The notes under the pieces: generated by a model | Seen by the model: only the letters and a program-made list of their open reading frames with translations | The model's database searches: none | Told to the model about the DNA's origin: nothing | In this document: positions 8,199 to 16,761 of the stretch, one piece after another | Layout: every line of letters starts with the position of its first letter | Numbering within the stretch: position 1 is the first letter of the stretch | Translations under genes and position numbers: made by a program | Assembly (NCBI GenBank): GCA_015039365.1 | Contig: WION01000723.1 | Span: 1-22,735, forward strand | Origin: Amanita rubescens | Lineage: Eukaryota > Basidiomycota > Agaricomycetes > Agaricales > Amanitaceae | Length of the DNA stretch: 22,735 nucleotides | Reading direction: 5' to 3'

Positions 8199-11100
8199 TT
8201 AAACTGGTGTGGGTCCTTGCGACGAATTCGCTTCTTCGCGTGCGCTCTTCCAGCGTTGCCAGTTCCCTTCGAGTTTTCGTCGATACTCTTCGTCGAAGGC
8301 CTTGTCATCCCACCCATAAAGGCGCGGATGTGGAACATAGAGAGGGAGGAGGTGCGGAGGTGTCGGCGTCGGCGGTCCAGAGGGGGTTGGAGATAGGGAC
8401 GATGGGGGGAGGAGAGGAAGGGGTTTGTTTTGTCGTAACGCTGAAGGGTTTTTCTTATAGTATTCCTTTATTGCCTTCTTCGCGTTTTCCATGTGTTCCT
8501 CGGGTTCCCAGGTATTTTCTTCTTCGGGTAACCCTTTCCATTTCACCAAGAAACGTTTCCCTTGCCTCGTTTTTCTTACCCCTTTCACCGCTTCTACTTC
8601 GTATTCTTCACGTCCATTAATAATTTCCGGTGGCGGCCGTGGTTCGTTTTCTTGCTGCGCCGGGAATTGCGGTTCATAAACTGGTTTAAGTTTCGACTCG
8701 TGGAAGACGTCGTGTATCCCCCATGTCGGTGGTAATTCCAGTTTATACGCTGATTTCCCTACCTCGGAAATTACTTTGAAGGGTCCGTGGAACTTTGCGT
8801 CGAGTTTTTTCGATGCCCTTGTTGTTTTAATTTTGGACGCATCTAGATATACTCGATCCCCTGGTTGATACCGTCGGGATGGTTTGACGTGTTTATCGTG
8901 TTGTCTTTTCATCCTTTCGGCTGCTTGTTCCAAGTTTGCTTTCACCGTTTTCCATGTCTCTTTGAATCTTTCGATATATTCCGCAGCCGAGTGGTTTGCC
9001 GTTTCCGTTTTACCTTCCGTTCCTTTGAATGGATTTCTTCCCGTTGTAATCATGAAAGGGGAGAACCCTGTTGCCGAATGTCGTCGATCATTATGACAGA
9101 ATTGAGCTATGGGGAGCCAATCTGTCCAGTCGTCTTGTTTTTCGTTGACATACATCCGCAGATATTCTTCCAGTTCTTGGTTTACTCGTTCCGTTTGTCC
9201 ATCTGTTTGGGGATGATACGCTGTTGAAGGGTTTGCTTCTATTCCCAACGTTTGGTATAATCCTTTCATAAATCCGGATACGAATTGCGTTCCTCGATCC
9301 GATATGACCTTTTTTGGTAGTCCTTGTTCCTTGAATATATGTTCCCGATAAAGGTTTGCTACTCCTTGCGATGTTATCGTTGTATTACATGGAATGAAGT
9401 AAGCCTTTTTTGAGAATCGATCGACAATTACCAAGATCATATCTTTTCCCTTTGACGGTACTAACGGTCCGATGAGGTCTACGCTGATTACTGCCCATGG
9501 TTCCGACGGGATTTCGTTCGGTTGCAATGGCGCCGCCCTTGGTTGTCTATCGGGTTTATTGATCTGGCATTGATGGCATGCTTTGATGTACGTTTCAATG
9601 TCCCGTTTCATGTTAGGCCACCAGAATCCTCTTGTCGTTAATTCCAGGGTTTTTGCGACTCCTGGGTGTCCTGCCGTTTTTACGTCATGGTTCGAACTGA
9701 TTACCCTTTCTCGAATTTCTGGTTTTGCTGGTACGTATATTCGTCCTTTCCATTCCCAGCACTGATCGAGGGTATCGTATTTGAAATCCGGGTCTTTTTC
9801 TTTTATTCCCTTGGTTACTTGTTTATCGAAATATCGGCGATGTGTGTTGCGAATTTCTTGTCGAATACTTAGCCATTCGTAACTTTCGTCATCTATTCTG
9901 ATTTCGACTTTTCCGAATATATCTTCTTTCAGGAGAATGATTCCTTCGTTATCGTTTTCTCCTTTCGGATGTCCGGCTCTTCTCGATAATATATCGGCTT
10001 TAGTATTTGTTTTCCCGGATCGATGCTTTATGACGAAGTTATATTCTTGTAGATCCATGATCCATCGGGCTTGTCTCCTGTTTAGGTTTTGCGGTTTTCG
10101 GAAATATGTAAGATTTTGATGATCTGTTAATACTTCCGTTACCGTTTCTGTTCCTTTTAGGTAGTGAGCCCAATCGTAGAATCCTTGCATTACTGCTAGC
10201 ATTTCTTTGTCATATACTTCGTAATTCCTTTCTGCATCGTTTAGTGCTTTCGATATGAATGCTACGGGTTTCCAAATTCCGTCGTCGTCGAGTTGAGAAA
10301 GTATCGCCGCGATTGCAAAGTCTGATGCGTCCGTTTCCATTCGGAAGGGTCTTCCTGGTTTAGGGATGATGAGGACCCTTTCGGAGGCGATTTCCTTCTT
10401 TAATCCTTCGAACGCTTCTTGTTGTAATTCCGTCCATAACCATTCGGTCTTTCCCGTAAGTTTCGTTAATGCTTTCGCTATTTTCGCAAAGCCTTTAATG
10501 AACCTTCGGTAGAAGTTGACAAATCCGAGGAATTGTTGAAGTTCCCTTTTCGTTGTTGGCGTTGGCCATTCGGCTATCGCCTTCACCTTATTAGGGTCCA
10601 TTCGTATTCCTTTATTTGAAATGATTAATCCTAGGAATTCGATCTCTTCTTGTTCGAAGTAACATTTCTCCGCTTTTAAGGAAAGTTGGTGCTGTCGTAA
10701 TTTTTCGAGGATTCTTTTGACTTGTCCTTGATGTTCTTCTTTGTCTTTTGAGAATACTAGGATGTCATCCATATAGATTACGACCCATCCTTCTGCAATT
10801 TCTTCTCTAAAGATATCATTCATCATTGTTTGGAATGTTGCTGGTGAATTGGTTAATCCGAAGAACATTACCAGCGGTTCGAATAATCCACGATTCGTTC
10901 GGAACGCGGCCTTCCATTCGTCTCCTTCTTTGATCCTGATATTATTGTATCCCCATCTTACGTCCATCTTCGAGAAGTATTTTGCTTCGGATAATTTGTC
11001 GATTAATTCCGAGATTAACGGTAATGGATATCTGTTTTTGATAGTCATTTCATTTAGTTTTCGATAGTCTTGGACTGGTCGTAGTTTTCCGTCTTTCTTT

Positions 11101-12287
11101 TTTACGAAGAAGAATGGCGATGCCATGGGTGATTTGCTTGGTTTAATCCTTCCCGTTTCCAATTGTTCTTTCAGGAATTCGTCCAATTGTTTTTGTTCTT
11201 CTGGGTTCAACGGGTATATTTTGCAATCCACCATTTTTGCTCCTGGTGTTAATTCAATTGCGTGGTCCCATGCCCTTCTCGGTGGTAATTGGTCGAACGT
11301 CTGTTTTTCGAATACTTCTTTGTAATCGCGATAGGCTTCCGGCACTATTTCCTTCCAGGTTCTCTCGATTTGATTGGCTCCTGCAATATCAGTTGCAAAG
11401 TTTGATTTTGCTCGCACCTTTATCCAGGGGAGATCAACGTGTCGTATGAACTCGGGTCGATCGATATCAATGGCCAGTATTTTATCTTCTTCTGGATTAT
11501 ATTGATCGATTTCATCCTCTGGTTCTCCGACCCACGATTCGTCGTAACATTCTCCTGGACATTTTGAGAACTTTATTTGGGCCTTTCTCCATTCGATTTC
11601 TGGGTTATGATGTTCTAACCAATCGTGTCCGAGGAATACGTCTTTCTTTCCAATATTTACCACCGCTAGTTCCAGTGTTTCTTCATGGTCGTAAATTCTC
11701 ATTTTGATTGTGACCATGTCCGTTATCTTTCCTCCGACGTTTAACGTTCCGTCGGCGTTAGTGGCGGTTATTGCTCGTGGTAGTTTGGTTGTGTTGATTT
11801 TATGTTCCTCGACAAATTGTTTGGATATCGCAGACATCATGCATCCGCTGTCGATTAATGCTATGGTGTCGAAGCTTTCTTCTGTATCCAGGGTGGTGAG
11901 GATGATTCGTATATCCATTTCCCTGTGTCCGGATGCTCCGATCCATTGCGGTTCTCTGAGTTTTCGCAGGTACCAGATTGCTTCTTCCTCTTCGAGATCA
12001 TTGATTTTATTGATTAATTCTTCATCAATTTGTTCTCTGAAGGTTTGATGGGCGAACGTTCGTAATTGCGTAATTCCTTGTTCCGGGTATTTCCATAATT
12101 GTCTTATCATCCATGCGGACGATGAATTTCTGAGTTTGTTTGTTTTGTCCCTTATCGATGTGTTTCGAATCTTTCCTTCCTTTTGTTTCACCTCGTATAT
12201 TATTGATTCAAGGGATACATATTCGGAAGGTACTAGAGATTCATAAATACATCGATCGGAGATCAATGAAGAGGGACTATCCTTCAT
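8199..12287 (-). CDS. pol: Retrotransposon Pol: protease, RT, RNase H, integrase, chromodomain
   Basis: 1362 aa, no frame break. Aspartic protease with DSG at 146-148. Reverse transcriptase about 345-530 with LRPVQDYRKLN and the catalytic YMDD at 505-508. RNase H about 645-770 with the first Asp of ETDASD at 653, Glu 695 and Asp 722. Integrase zinc finger with His867, His874, Cys904 and Cys907. The DD35E core has Asp937, Asp997 and Glu1033, with exactly 35 residues between the last two. A GPF-type module lies at about 1165-1185 and a chromodomain at about 1228-1278 (FLVKWKGLPEEENTWEPEEH). A proline-rich tail of about 80 residues follows. Its ATG overlaps the gag stop as ATGA, but the upstream frameshift signal suggests it is made mainly as Gag-Pol. 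The chromodomain may steer insertion to particular chromatin. Confidence 0.96.
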   Translation of the reverse strand: MKDSPSSLISDRCIYESLVPSEYVSLESIIYEVKQKEGKIRNTSIRDKTNKLRNSSSAWMIRQLWKYPEQGITQLRTFAHQTFREQIDEELINKINDLEEEEAIWYLRKLREPQWIGASGHREMDIRIILTTLDTEESFDTIALIDSGCMMSAISKQFVEEHKINTTKLPRAITATNADGTLNVGGKITDMVTIKMRIYDHEETLELAVVNIGKKDVFLGHDWLEHHNPEIEWRKAQIKFSKCPGECYDESWVGEPEDEIDQYNPEEDKILAIDIDRPEFIRHVDLPWIKVRAKSNFATDIAGANQIERTWKEIVPEAYRDYKEVFEKQTFDQLPPRRAWDHAIELTPGAKMVDCKIYPLNPEEQKQLDEFLKEQLETGRIKPSKSPMASPFFFVKKKDGKLRPVQDYRKLNEMTIKNRYPLPLISELIDKLSEAKYFSKMDVRWGYNNIRIKEGDEWKAAFRTNRGLFEPLVMFFGLTNSPATFQTMMNDIFREEIAEGWVVIYMDDILVFSKDKEEHQGQVKRILEKLRQHQLSLKAEKCYFEQEEIEFLGLIISNKGIRMDPNKVKAIAEWPTPTTKRELQQFLGFVNFYRRFIKGFAKIAKALTKLTGKTEWLWTELQQEAFEGLKKEIASERVLIIPKPGRPFRMETDASDFAIAAILSQLDDDGIWKPVAFISKALNDAERNYEVYDKEMLAVMQGFYDWAHYLKGTETVTEVLTDHQNLTYFRKPQNLNRRQARWIMDLQEYNFVIKHRSGKTNTKADILSRRAGHPKGENDNEGIILLKEDIFGKVEIRIDDESYEWLSIRQEIRNTHRRYFDKQVTKGIKEKDPDFKYDTLDQCWEWKGRIYVPAKPEIRERVISSNHDVKTAGHPGVAKTLELTTRGFWWPNMKRDIETYIKACHQCQINKPDRQPRAAPLQPNEIPSEPWAVISVDLIGPLVPSKGKDMILVIVDRFSKKAYFIPCNTTITSQGVANLYREHIFKEQGLPKKVISDRGTQFVSGFMKGLYQTLGIEANPSTAYHPQTDGQTERVNQELEEYLRMYVNEKQDDWTDWLPIAQFCHNDRRHSATGFSPFMITTGRNPFKGTEGKTETANHSAAEYIERFKETWKTVKANLEQAAERMKRQHDKHVKPSRRYQPGDRVYLDASKIKTTRASKKLDAKFHGPFKVISEVGKSAYKLELPPTWGIHDVFHESKLKPVYEPQFPAQQENEPRPPPEIINGREEYEVEAVKGVRKTRQGKRFLVKWKGLPEEENTWEPEEHMENAKKAIKEYYKKNPSALRQNKPLPLLPPSSLSPTPSGPPTPTPPHLLPLYVPHPRLYGWDDKAFDEEYRRKLEGNWQRWKSAREEANSSQGPTPV

Positions 12288-12305
12288 TGATCTTTCACAA
12301 AACCC
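12260..12305 (-). promoter_or_regulatory. Programmed -1 ribosomal frameshift signal at gag/pol
   Basis: In element sense, GGGTTTT (12305-12299) sits in the gag frame as G GGT TTT, the X XXY YYZ form that allows a -1 slip. After a 5-base spacer comes a perfect 12-bp stem, AGATCAATGAAG (12293-12282) with CTTCATTGATCT (12271-12260), and a 10-base loop. The gag stop and pol ATG lie inside the first arm. After a -1 slip the pol frame is open, with no stop before the pol ATG. I see no clear loop partner for a pseudoknot. The ATGA overlap leaves stop-restart translation as an alternative. Confidence 0.8.
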
Positions 12306-13621
12306 AACTTTTCTTTCATTTCCGTTTTTTCTTCTTCGGTCATTGCTCCGAAGTAGTCTCCTACAGCTTGCCTTCTAATCACGGTTTTCCCTTTGCAGTA
12401 TTTTGCGATGTGACCGATTTTTCCACAGTTATAACATTTTGGTGGAGGACGGGTTGTCGGGGTCTGGTCAACATCCATTGCGTTTTCGTCTTTGACTTTA
12501 ACCGTAATTGTTTCCCTTTTTGTTTGACTTGGCCCAGCTTGCGCATTTGTCCTTGTGACTTTGAATTCTCTTTTACCATAGTACCTTTCGGCCTCTCGGA
12601 AGTGTTTTTCTATTTCCGTGGCCCTCGTGTACCATGCTTGGAGTTGTCCTGGCGTGCTACCATCTCCGGGGTTTCCTAGTTCGATCACTCTCCTCCCTAC
12701 TCCGACTTTAACGCCTTTTTTGAATTGGTCGATCAAGGCGATTTCGTCGAAGCCTGAGAGTTGGGCCCATCCTTTGAATTCGATAATGTATTCTTCGATG
12801 GTTTTATCTCCTTGTTTTAACTCTCGGAGTTTCTTTATAGCCTCGTCGCGTGTTTCCGTTGTTAAGAAGTATTGTCTTGCTTCTTCTGCGAATGCGTTCC
12901 AGTTTACGAAAGGCGGTTTGTGAATAAATTCGTATCTTTCCCATTCCGGATGATCTCCTGTTGCCGCTTCTGCTGGTACTTCTGTGCACGCTTGATAATG
13001 TGTACAGGTTCGTCCGGGATAAGTCGCCGCAAATCGGATTCTTTCTTCATCATTTTGGGCAATTTCTCCTATTTTTCCATTTGCCCAATTTGATGCCCGG
13101 TTTCCTTTTCCTTTCCTGATTCGTTGGATTGCGTATGTAACCCGTGCGATATCGTCCGTTAATCTTACTTGGACGAAATAGTAATTCATCCTTCTGAGCC
13201 ATGAGTCGATTTCTGCCGGTTCACCTTCGTAATGTTCCGGTGGTTCTATCTTCAATTCCGGTGGTCGTGTCCTAAGTCTATCGGTGTCTCGGTCGGCTCT
13301 TTCCGCGGCTCTTCGTTCTCGTCCGAGTTGTCTTTCAAACTCCTGTTGTTGTTGAGCTAATTGTCTTTGGAAATTTTCATTTTGTATCCGTAGTTGCTCT
13401 ACAACAGTCGCAATACTTGCTCCCATTGCTGCTGCAGCAATAGTTGCGTCTTCAGTTTCCGTTGCGATTGTTTCTATTGTAGGTACGGCCAATGTTGAGT
13501 GTGCTCCAATGATATTTCCTGCTTCGTCAAAGGTTGGTTGGATGATTTGTACTCTGTTTCGTCGCATGATGTAAGTGAATCCTGCCAGCGCGATGGCGGT
13601 TAACGCAGCTGGGAGGGCCAT
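12284..13621 (-). CDS. gag: Retrotransposon Gag polyprotein
   Basis: 445 aa structural protein that forms the particle and packages the RNA. The start ATG at 13621 follows a leader of about 158 bases after the LTR. Residues 1-20 are a hydrophobic segment (MALPAALTAIALAGFTYIM) followed by RRNR, which looks like a membrane anchor and is unusual for Gag. A Gln/Arg/Glu-rich coiled coil lies at about 90-125. The capsid-like region runs about 140-340 (WLRRMNYYFVQV, FAEEARQYF, TIEEYIIEFKGWA). A CCHC zinc knuckle CYNCGKIGHIAKYC is at 396-409. The stop TGA (12286-12284) overlaps the pol ATG, and the last codons contain the slippery heptamer at 12305-12299. No frame break. Most ribosomes should stop here, giving an excess of Gag over Gag-Pol. 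Confidence 0.93.
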   Translation of the reverse strand: MALPAALTAIALAGFTYIMRRNRVQIIQPTFDEAGNIIGAHSTLAVPTIETIATETEDATIAAAAMGASIATVVEQLRIQNENFQRQLAQQQQEFERQLGRERRAAERADRDTDRLRTRPPELKIEPPEHYEGEPAEIDSWLRRMNYYFVQVRLTDDIARVTYAIQRIRKGKGNRASNWANGKIGEIAQNDEERIRFAATYPGRTCTHYQACTEVPAEAATGDHPEWERYEFIHKPPFVNWNAFAEEARQYFLTTETRDEAIKKLRELKQGDKTIEEYIIEFKGWAQLSGFDEIALIDQFKKGVKVGVGRRVIELGNPGDGSTPGQLQAWYTRATEIEKHFREAERYYGKREFKVTRTNAQAGPSQTKRETITVKVKDENAMDVDQTPTTRPPPKCYNCGKIGHIAKYCKGKTVIRRQAVGDYFGAMTEEEKTEMKEKLGFVKDQ

Positions 13622-13765
13622 GGTTTAACGGGTGTTTGGAGTTGTGTAGAGTTGTTGGTGAACTTGTGCAATATAAACTGCAACAAGGTAAAGGTATGTG
13701 AGGTGTGCTATCAGGGCGATAGCAAGGAATATCCGTAGGAAATTCGTGGTGAGTGGTGTGAAGAA

Positions 13766-13777
13766 AAGCAACAAGCT
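13766..13777 (-). other. Self-complementary primer-binding site
   Basis: In element sense the sequence two bases after the LTR is AGCTTGTTGCTT. It is the exact complement, over 12 bases, of AAGCAACAAGCT inside the LTR (13939-13928), which lies at the predicted 5' end of the transcript. No TGG typical of a tRNA primer site is present. This is the arrangement of Tf1/sushi elements, where the 5' end of the RNA folds back, is cleaved and primes minus-strand DNA synthesis. Confidence 0.8.
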
Positions 13778-13927
13778 TATGTCACGAGCCTTAGACAGGC
13801 TACACAACACAAGACTCAATCACTCGTAGATACTGCTGACCGTGTCAAGCAGCGAGGGCGAATACAAGAACCGTCGAGGTTCAGGGCAAAGTTAAGAGGG
13901 GGGCTCCGAGCTGTCCAAGGAAAGACT

Positions 13928-13939
13928 AGCTTGTTGCTT
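13928..13939 (-). other. Predicted transcript 5' end and self-primer sequence
   Basis: Element-sense AAGCAACAAGCT, complementary to the primer-binding site at 13777-13766. If RNA starts at 13939 the first 12 bases can pair with the site about 160 bases downstream. Its copy in the 3' LTR is at 7669-7680. Confidence 0.65.
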
Positions 13940-13964
13940 AGGGTATGTACTACAATATACGCTA

Positions 13965-13972
13965 CTTATATA
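13965..13972 (-). promoter_or_regulatory. TATA box TATATAAG of the 5' LTR
   Basis: TATATAAG in element sense begins 33 bases upstream of the A at 13939, where the self-primer sequence starts. A spacing of about 30 bases between TATA and transcript start is standard for RNA polymerase II, so the two signals support each other. The same box is at 7706-7713 in the 3' LTR. Confidence 0.75.
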
Positions 13973-13990
13973 CTACCTAGGGCGTAGGGT

Positions 13991-14052
13991 ATGAGTCATT
14001 GGGTACAGGGTATGAGTCATACTATGTCATAGGGCGTAGGGTACATGAGTCA
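13991..14052 (-). promoter_or_regulatory. Cluster of three Gcn4/AP-1-type sites in LTR U3
   Basis: The 9-base word ATGAGTCAT occurs at 13991-13999 and 14012-14020, and ATGAGTCA at 14045-14052. The nine-base form is the reverse complement of ATGACTCAT, the consensus bound by Gcn4/AP-1 bZIP factors. All three lie upstream of the TATA box, about 20-80 bases away, as upstream activating sites should. The same cluster is at 7732-7793. Control by amino-acid starvation or stress is inference. Confidence 0.6.
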
Positions 14053-14103
14053 GTACATGCACGAAGCATGCGGCGTATCAAGGAGTAAAACAGGGGCTTG
14101 ACA

Positions 14104-14108
14104 AGAAG
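14104..14108. repeat. Target-site duplication AGAAG, right copy
   Basis: Identical to 7516-7520; the uninterrupted target would read GAAGCAGAAG followed by GACGACTGG. Confidence 0.9.
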
Positions 14109-15382
14109 GACGACTGGATGTCCATTGAACCGCGGAGCTTTGCTCGATGGTAATGTCGCATCCATCCTGAGGGGTCCTAAGGGACACTGGTCCTCAAGGA
14201 TCACCCAACACGCTCTTTGGTGTGAGCGCGTGGACGAGCGTCAATCTATTCTGTCTAGTACAATCAGCATGTGTGACGAAATTGGAAGATCGTCAATACA
14301 TACTAGTCAGTTGAGGCTGGCGGCCCATGCATGTGTCCGTAATATTTGGGATGATGGACCCGGCATATCCGAAAGAAAGAAAAAAAGAAGGATGGGGTGA
14401 AGGAATGGAATGGTGGGGTCGATGTCGTCCGGGCGAGTTCCGAAGTCTTGAGGGCTTGATATGGATGTCGTCGTAGGCGAATGCGGCGGGGCGTGAAGAA
14501 AGGTGGGTAGCAGGGACGACCTGCTTATATAGATTTCTGACGGGCGTTTAGTCTGCTCTTGTTTTGACAAGACGCGGTGGAGTAGGACGCGTCTATCTCA
14601 TATCAATGACGCAATTTATGGCTTGGCAAGATATACTCTCGAATTACCGAAACGTATGGCGTGTTCTTTGGCCATTAGGGAGTAAACACAACTGTGAAGC
14701 GTATGTTTTTGAGTCCTATCCCCGCAACCCGAAAGGTGGAGGGTTTTACGGAGCATCATCCAGTCAGGGAATCGCGACATGCCAGCGCACGAGGCATAAA
14801 CAATGCAAGGGCAACAAGTGAAAAATGCATAGGTAATCGACAAAATAAGCTAGCGCATTAATGAGCGGTATTCATTCTAGGCTATGTTGGGCCCGGCGAT
14901 CTCCCCTTGACGCGTTTTGTGGAACAGTCGGCAAGCGAGATTTACGACGAAATCTTTTGTATGAATATGGAATTGCGACAACGCCCAACGGAAACGTTCC
15001 GTTCGGTGGGTACTTTTGTCCTGATATTTCACTTGATCAGTAACTCTGATGCAGGGACTTAAGGACTATTATTATTTCAAAATCTCGGCTGTAGCGAACA
15101 GATCAGCTATTTACCGCCATGCGTTTGCTTTCAAGAATACGATAGTGTCTGCGACTTCGCTCGGAGTAGTACACGTATGAATAATAATGCCCGTGATAGT
15201 ATAGAGTGAGATCGATTAAAGTGCCAGCCACAATGGCGCGGACAGTCAAGGTGCGATTCCGTGGGTTGTCGTTAAGAGAAATGACAAAGATGGCCAACGG
15301 CACATATCTTCCAATGCTTTGTCAATAACTCTTGATTCAATGTCGTGGAAATCACAGGAGCCGCAGGCACAAGTTACCCAGC
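14109..15382. other. Intergenic, no supported gene
   Basis: Nearly 1.3 kb to the right of the retrotransposon. Short open frames exist on both strands without family motifs. On the minus strand TATATAAG (14531-14524) is followed by a pyrimidine-rich stretch and an ATG at 14366, but that frame stops after 19 codons and no continuation could be built. A short minus-strand stretch at 14168-14109 (MDATLPSSKAPRFNGHPVVL) resembles the opening of transposon gag-like proteins but breaks off at the insertion site. Confidence 0.4.
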
Positions 15383-16761
15383 CTATCGTCTCTTGAGCAG
15401 GTGGACAACAGGTTCTGACCCTGGTTCTCTGTTCCGCGTTTGGAAGAGGCGGGATGCCGCCGATATAACCTGCTCAAATTGTCCAGCACAACACGGAACC
15501 TGCAACACCCGTAGGTTGGACAGGACACCATCCACAATATCCTGTACGAGGGAAGGCACATTTACTATTCCCGTGCGCAGCATTTCCTCGACATAGAGCT
15601 CCTCAACGCTAACCAGCACCTCCATAATATCGTAAGCCACCTCGACTTCACAATTTTGAAGTGTCAAGCGACGAATATGACAGGAAGAACGATGGACAAG
15701 GGACGCCAAATTTCCTTTATATTCATGTCGATGATTAATGTTGTTAAAACTGTCACACACCCAGAGATATTGCAGCAAGGGTGTTTCGAAGCAGGAAAGT
15801 ATCAAGGAGAAGGAAAGTGTGGTTTCAAGTCGTTTGAGACGGGGAAAGCATATAGGCAGGCACGCGCTGGGAACGTCGGAATCAAAACTGATGCAGAATA
15901 CGGCGATGCGTAGCTCCTCGACATTTCGAAGCTGCAGTAGAAAGGTTTCGAGTTCGTTTCTGTCAGCGAAGCAGAGACGGTCTATGTCTATGCGGAGCTT
16001 GGTTAACTGAGCCCAGGGAAACCGAAACATCCACTTTCCCATCTCCCATTTTATCACTCCGGATCCTCCTGCCGCTGGCACACCATTCAGAGTTAGTTCG
16101 GTAAGGTACCTCGCATTCTTAAATGTGATTTTGTGCTTCCAATTGAAGGACATATACACAACGATTGCCAGCGATTCGAGAATCGGCATCTTGTCTATGC
16201 GTCTGACGAGACCATTTACCATGGAGGTTTTTATTTCTAGATCTGCACTTTTCCAACGATCCGAATACGATAATAGTAAACCCCATATTGTCGTAGAAAA
16301 ACTTTCAGCCAATTGAATCCGTTATATGAACGACAAGGGTGAGAGGTCGCTGGGCGGAGCGTTTAAGGTATGTCGTTGCACGTCGATTCATTTCGGCGAT
16401 GTAACCGTTGGGGGAAGCACGGGAGCACGGGATCGTTGAAGGAAAGAGTGGACCATAAAGCCGGGTAAGACAAAAATACCCATCTCCGATGCTTGCAAAC
16501 TTGTCCTACCGCCCACGCAAACTCGTGCAAATGCCGTTCGTTCTTCAAGTGGTGGAGAGCGATAGGTTGATCACAGAGGAGAAGAAATATTTTACATAGA
16601 ATATCAATGGACAGTTGTGTTCCGTCGTTCATTTTGAGTGAGTTTGTAAGCTCGTGGTGGGAAAGTATGACATAAGCTAACCCCAACCTCAACCGCGGTT
16701 GGAGTTGTGCAGCCGAATCGGTTTCTCGCGATGGCTGTTGGGTTCGAGGACTATTTTCCAT
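15383..16761 (-). pseudogene. F-box/LRR-type protein gene with two apparent frameshifts
   Basis: F-box proteins are substrate adaptors of SCF ubiquitin ligases; agaricomycetes carry large, fast-changing families. The F-box reads QLSIDILCKIFLLLC, followed by a VGQVCKHRRWVFLSYPALWS stretch, typical of the fungal F-box plus trailing segment. The start may be 16761 or, fitting the family better, ATG 16632 (MNDGTQLSID). A central stretch (TTYLKRSAQRPLTLVVHITD) lies in another frame, and the C-terminal 300 residues (SDRWKSADLEI, LTELTLNGVP, LTKLRIDIDRL) in a third; they form leucine-rich repeats ending near LSNLRVLQVP. The two junctions lie at a run of five C (16414-16410) and near 16312-16308; each is explained by one extra base. 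No intron with sensible splice sites covers them. It is either a recent pseudogene or affected by homopolymer errors. Confidence 0.7.

Larger units (their letters stand above)
7521..14103 (-). mobile_element. Complete Ty3/gypsy LTR retrotransposon, chromovirus type
   Basis: The element is 6583 bp, transcribed on the minus strand. Order in its own sense: 5' LTR (14103-13780), primer-binding site, leader, gag (13621-12284), pol (12287-8199) with protease, reverse transcriptase, RNase H, integrase and chromodomain, polypurine tract, 3' LTR (7844-7521). LTRs start TG and end CA, match each other over 324 bp by eye, and are flanked by a 5-bp target duplication. Both ORFs are intact. RT-RNaseH-integrase order plus a C-terminal chromodomain places it in the chromovirus branch of Ty3/gypsy. 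The self-complementary primer site places it with the Tf1/sushi group. Codon use is visibly richer in A/T-ending codons than neighbouring host genes. Matching LTRs imply very recent insertion, and nothing visible prevents activity. Confidence 0.97.
13780..14103 (-). repeat. 5' LTR of the retrotransposon
   Basis: 324 bp. In element sense U3 runs 14103 to about 13940, the transcript is predicted to start near 13939, and R/U5 continues to 13780. U3 contains three copies of a short GTAGGGTA..TGAGTCA unit, a TATA box and no other recognised signal. It is the promoter of the element. Confidence 0.96.

Noticed and set aside
7914..8396. 160-codon + frame in the 3' part of the retrotransposon
   Set aside because: Antisense to the pol end and element 3' region; no motif.
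12284..12287. ATGA overlap as the main way to translate pol
   Set aside because: Kept only as an alternative: the correctly phased slippery heptamer, 5-base spacer and 12-bp stem explain Pol expression more specifically, and the ATG lies within the stem.
14109..14168. Minus-strand MDATLPSSKAPRFNGHPVVL, resembling gag-like openings of other transposons
   Set aside because: Too short, and the sequence across the insertion site does not continue into a recognisable gag domain.
14366..14531. Minus-strand TATA, CT-rich leader and ATG suggesting a gene start
   Set aside because: The frame stops after 19 codons, and no plausible donor before the stop leads to a continuing exon.
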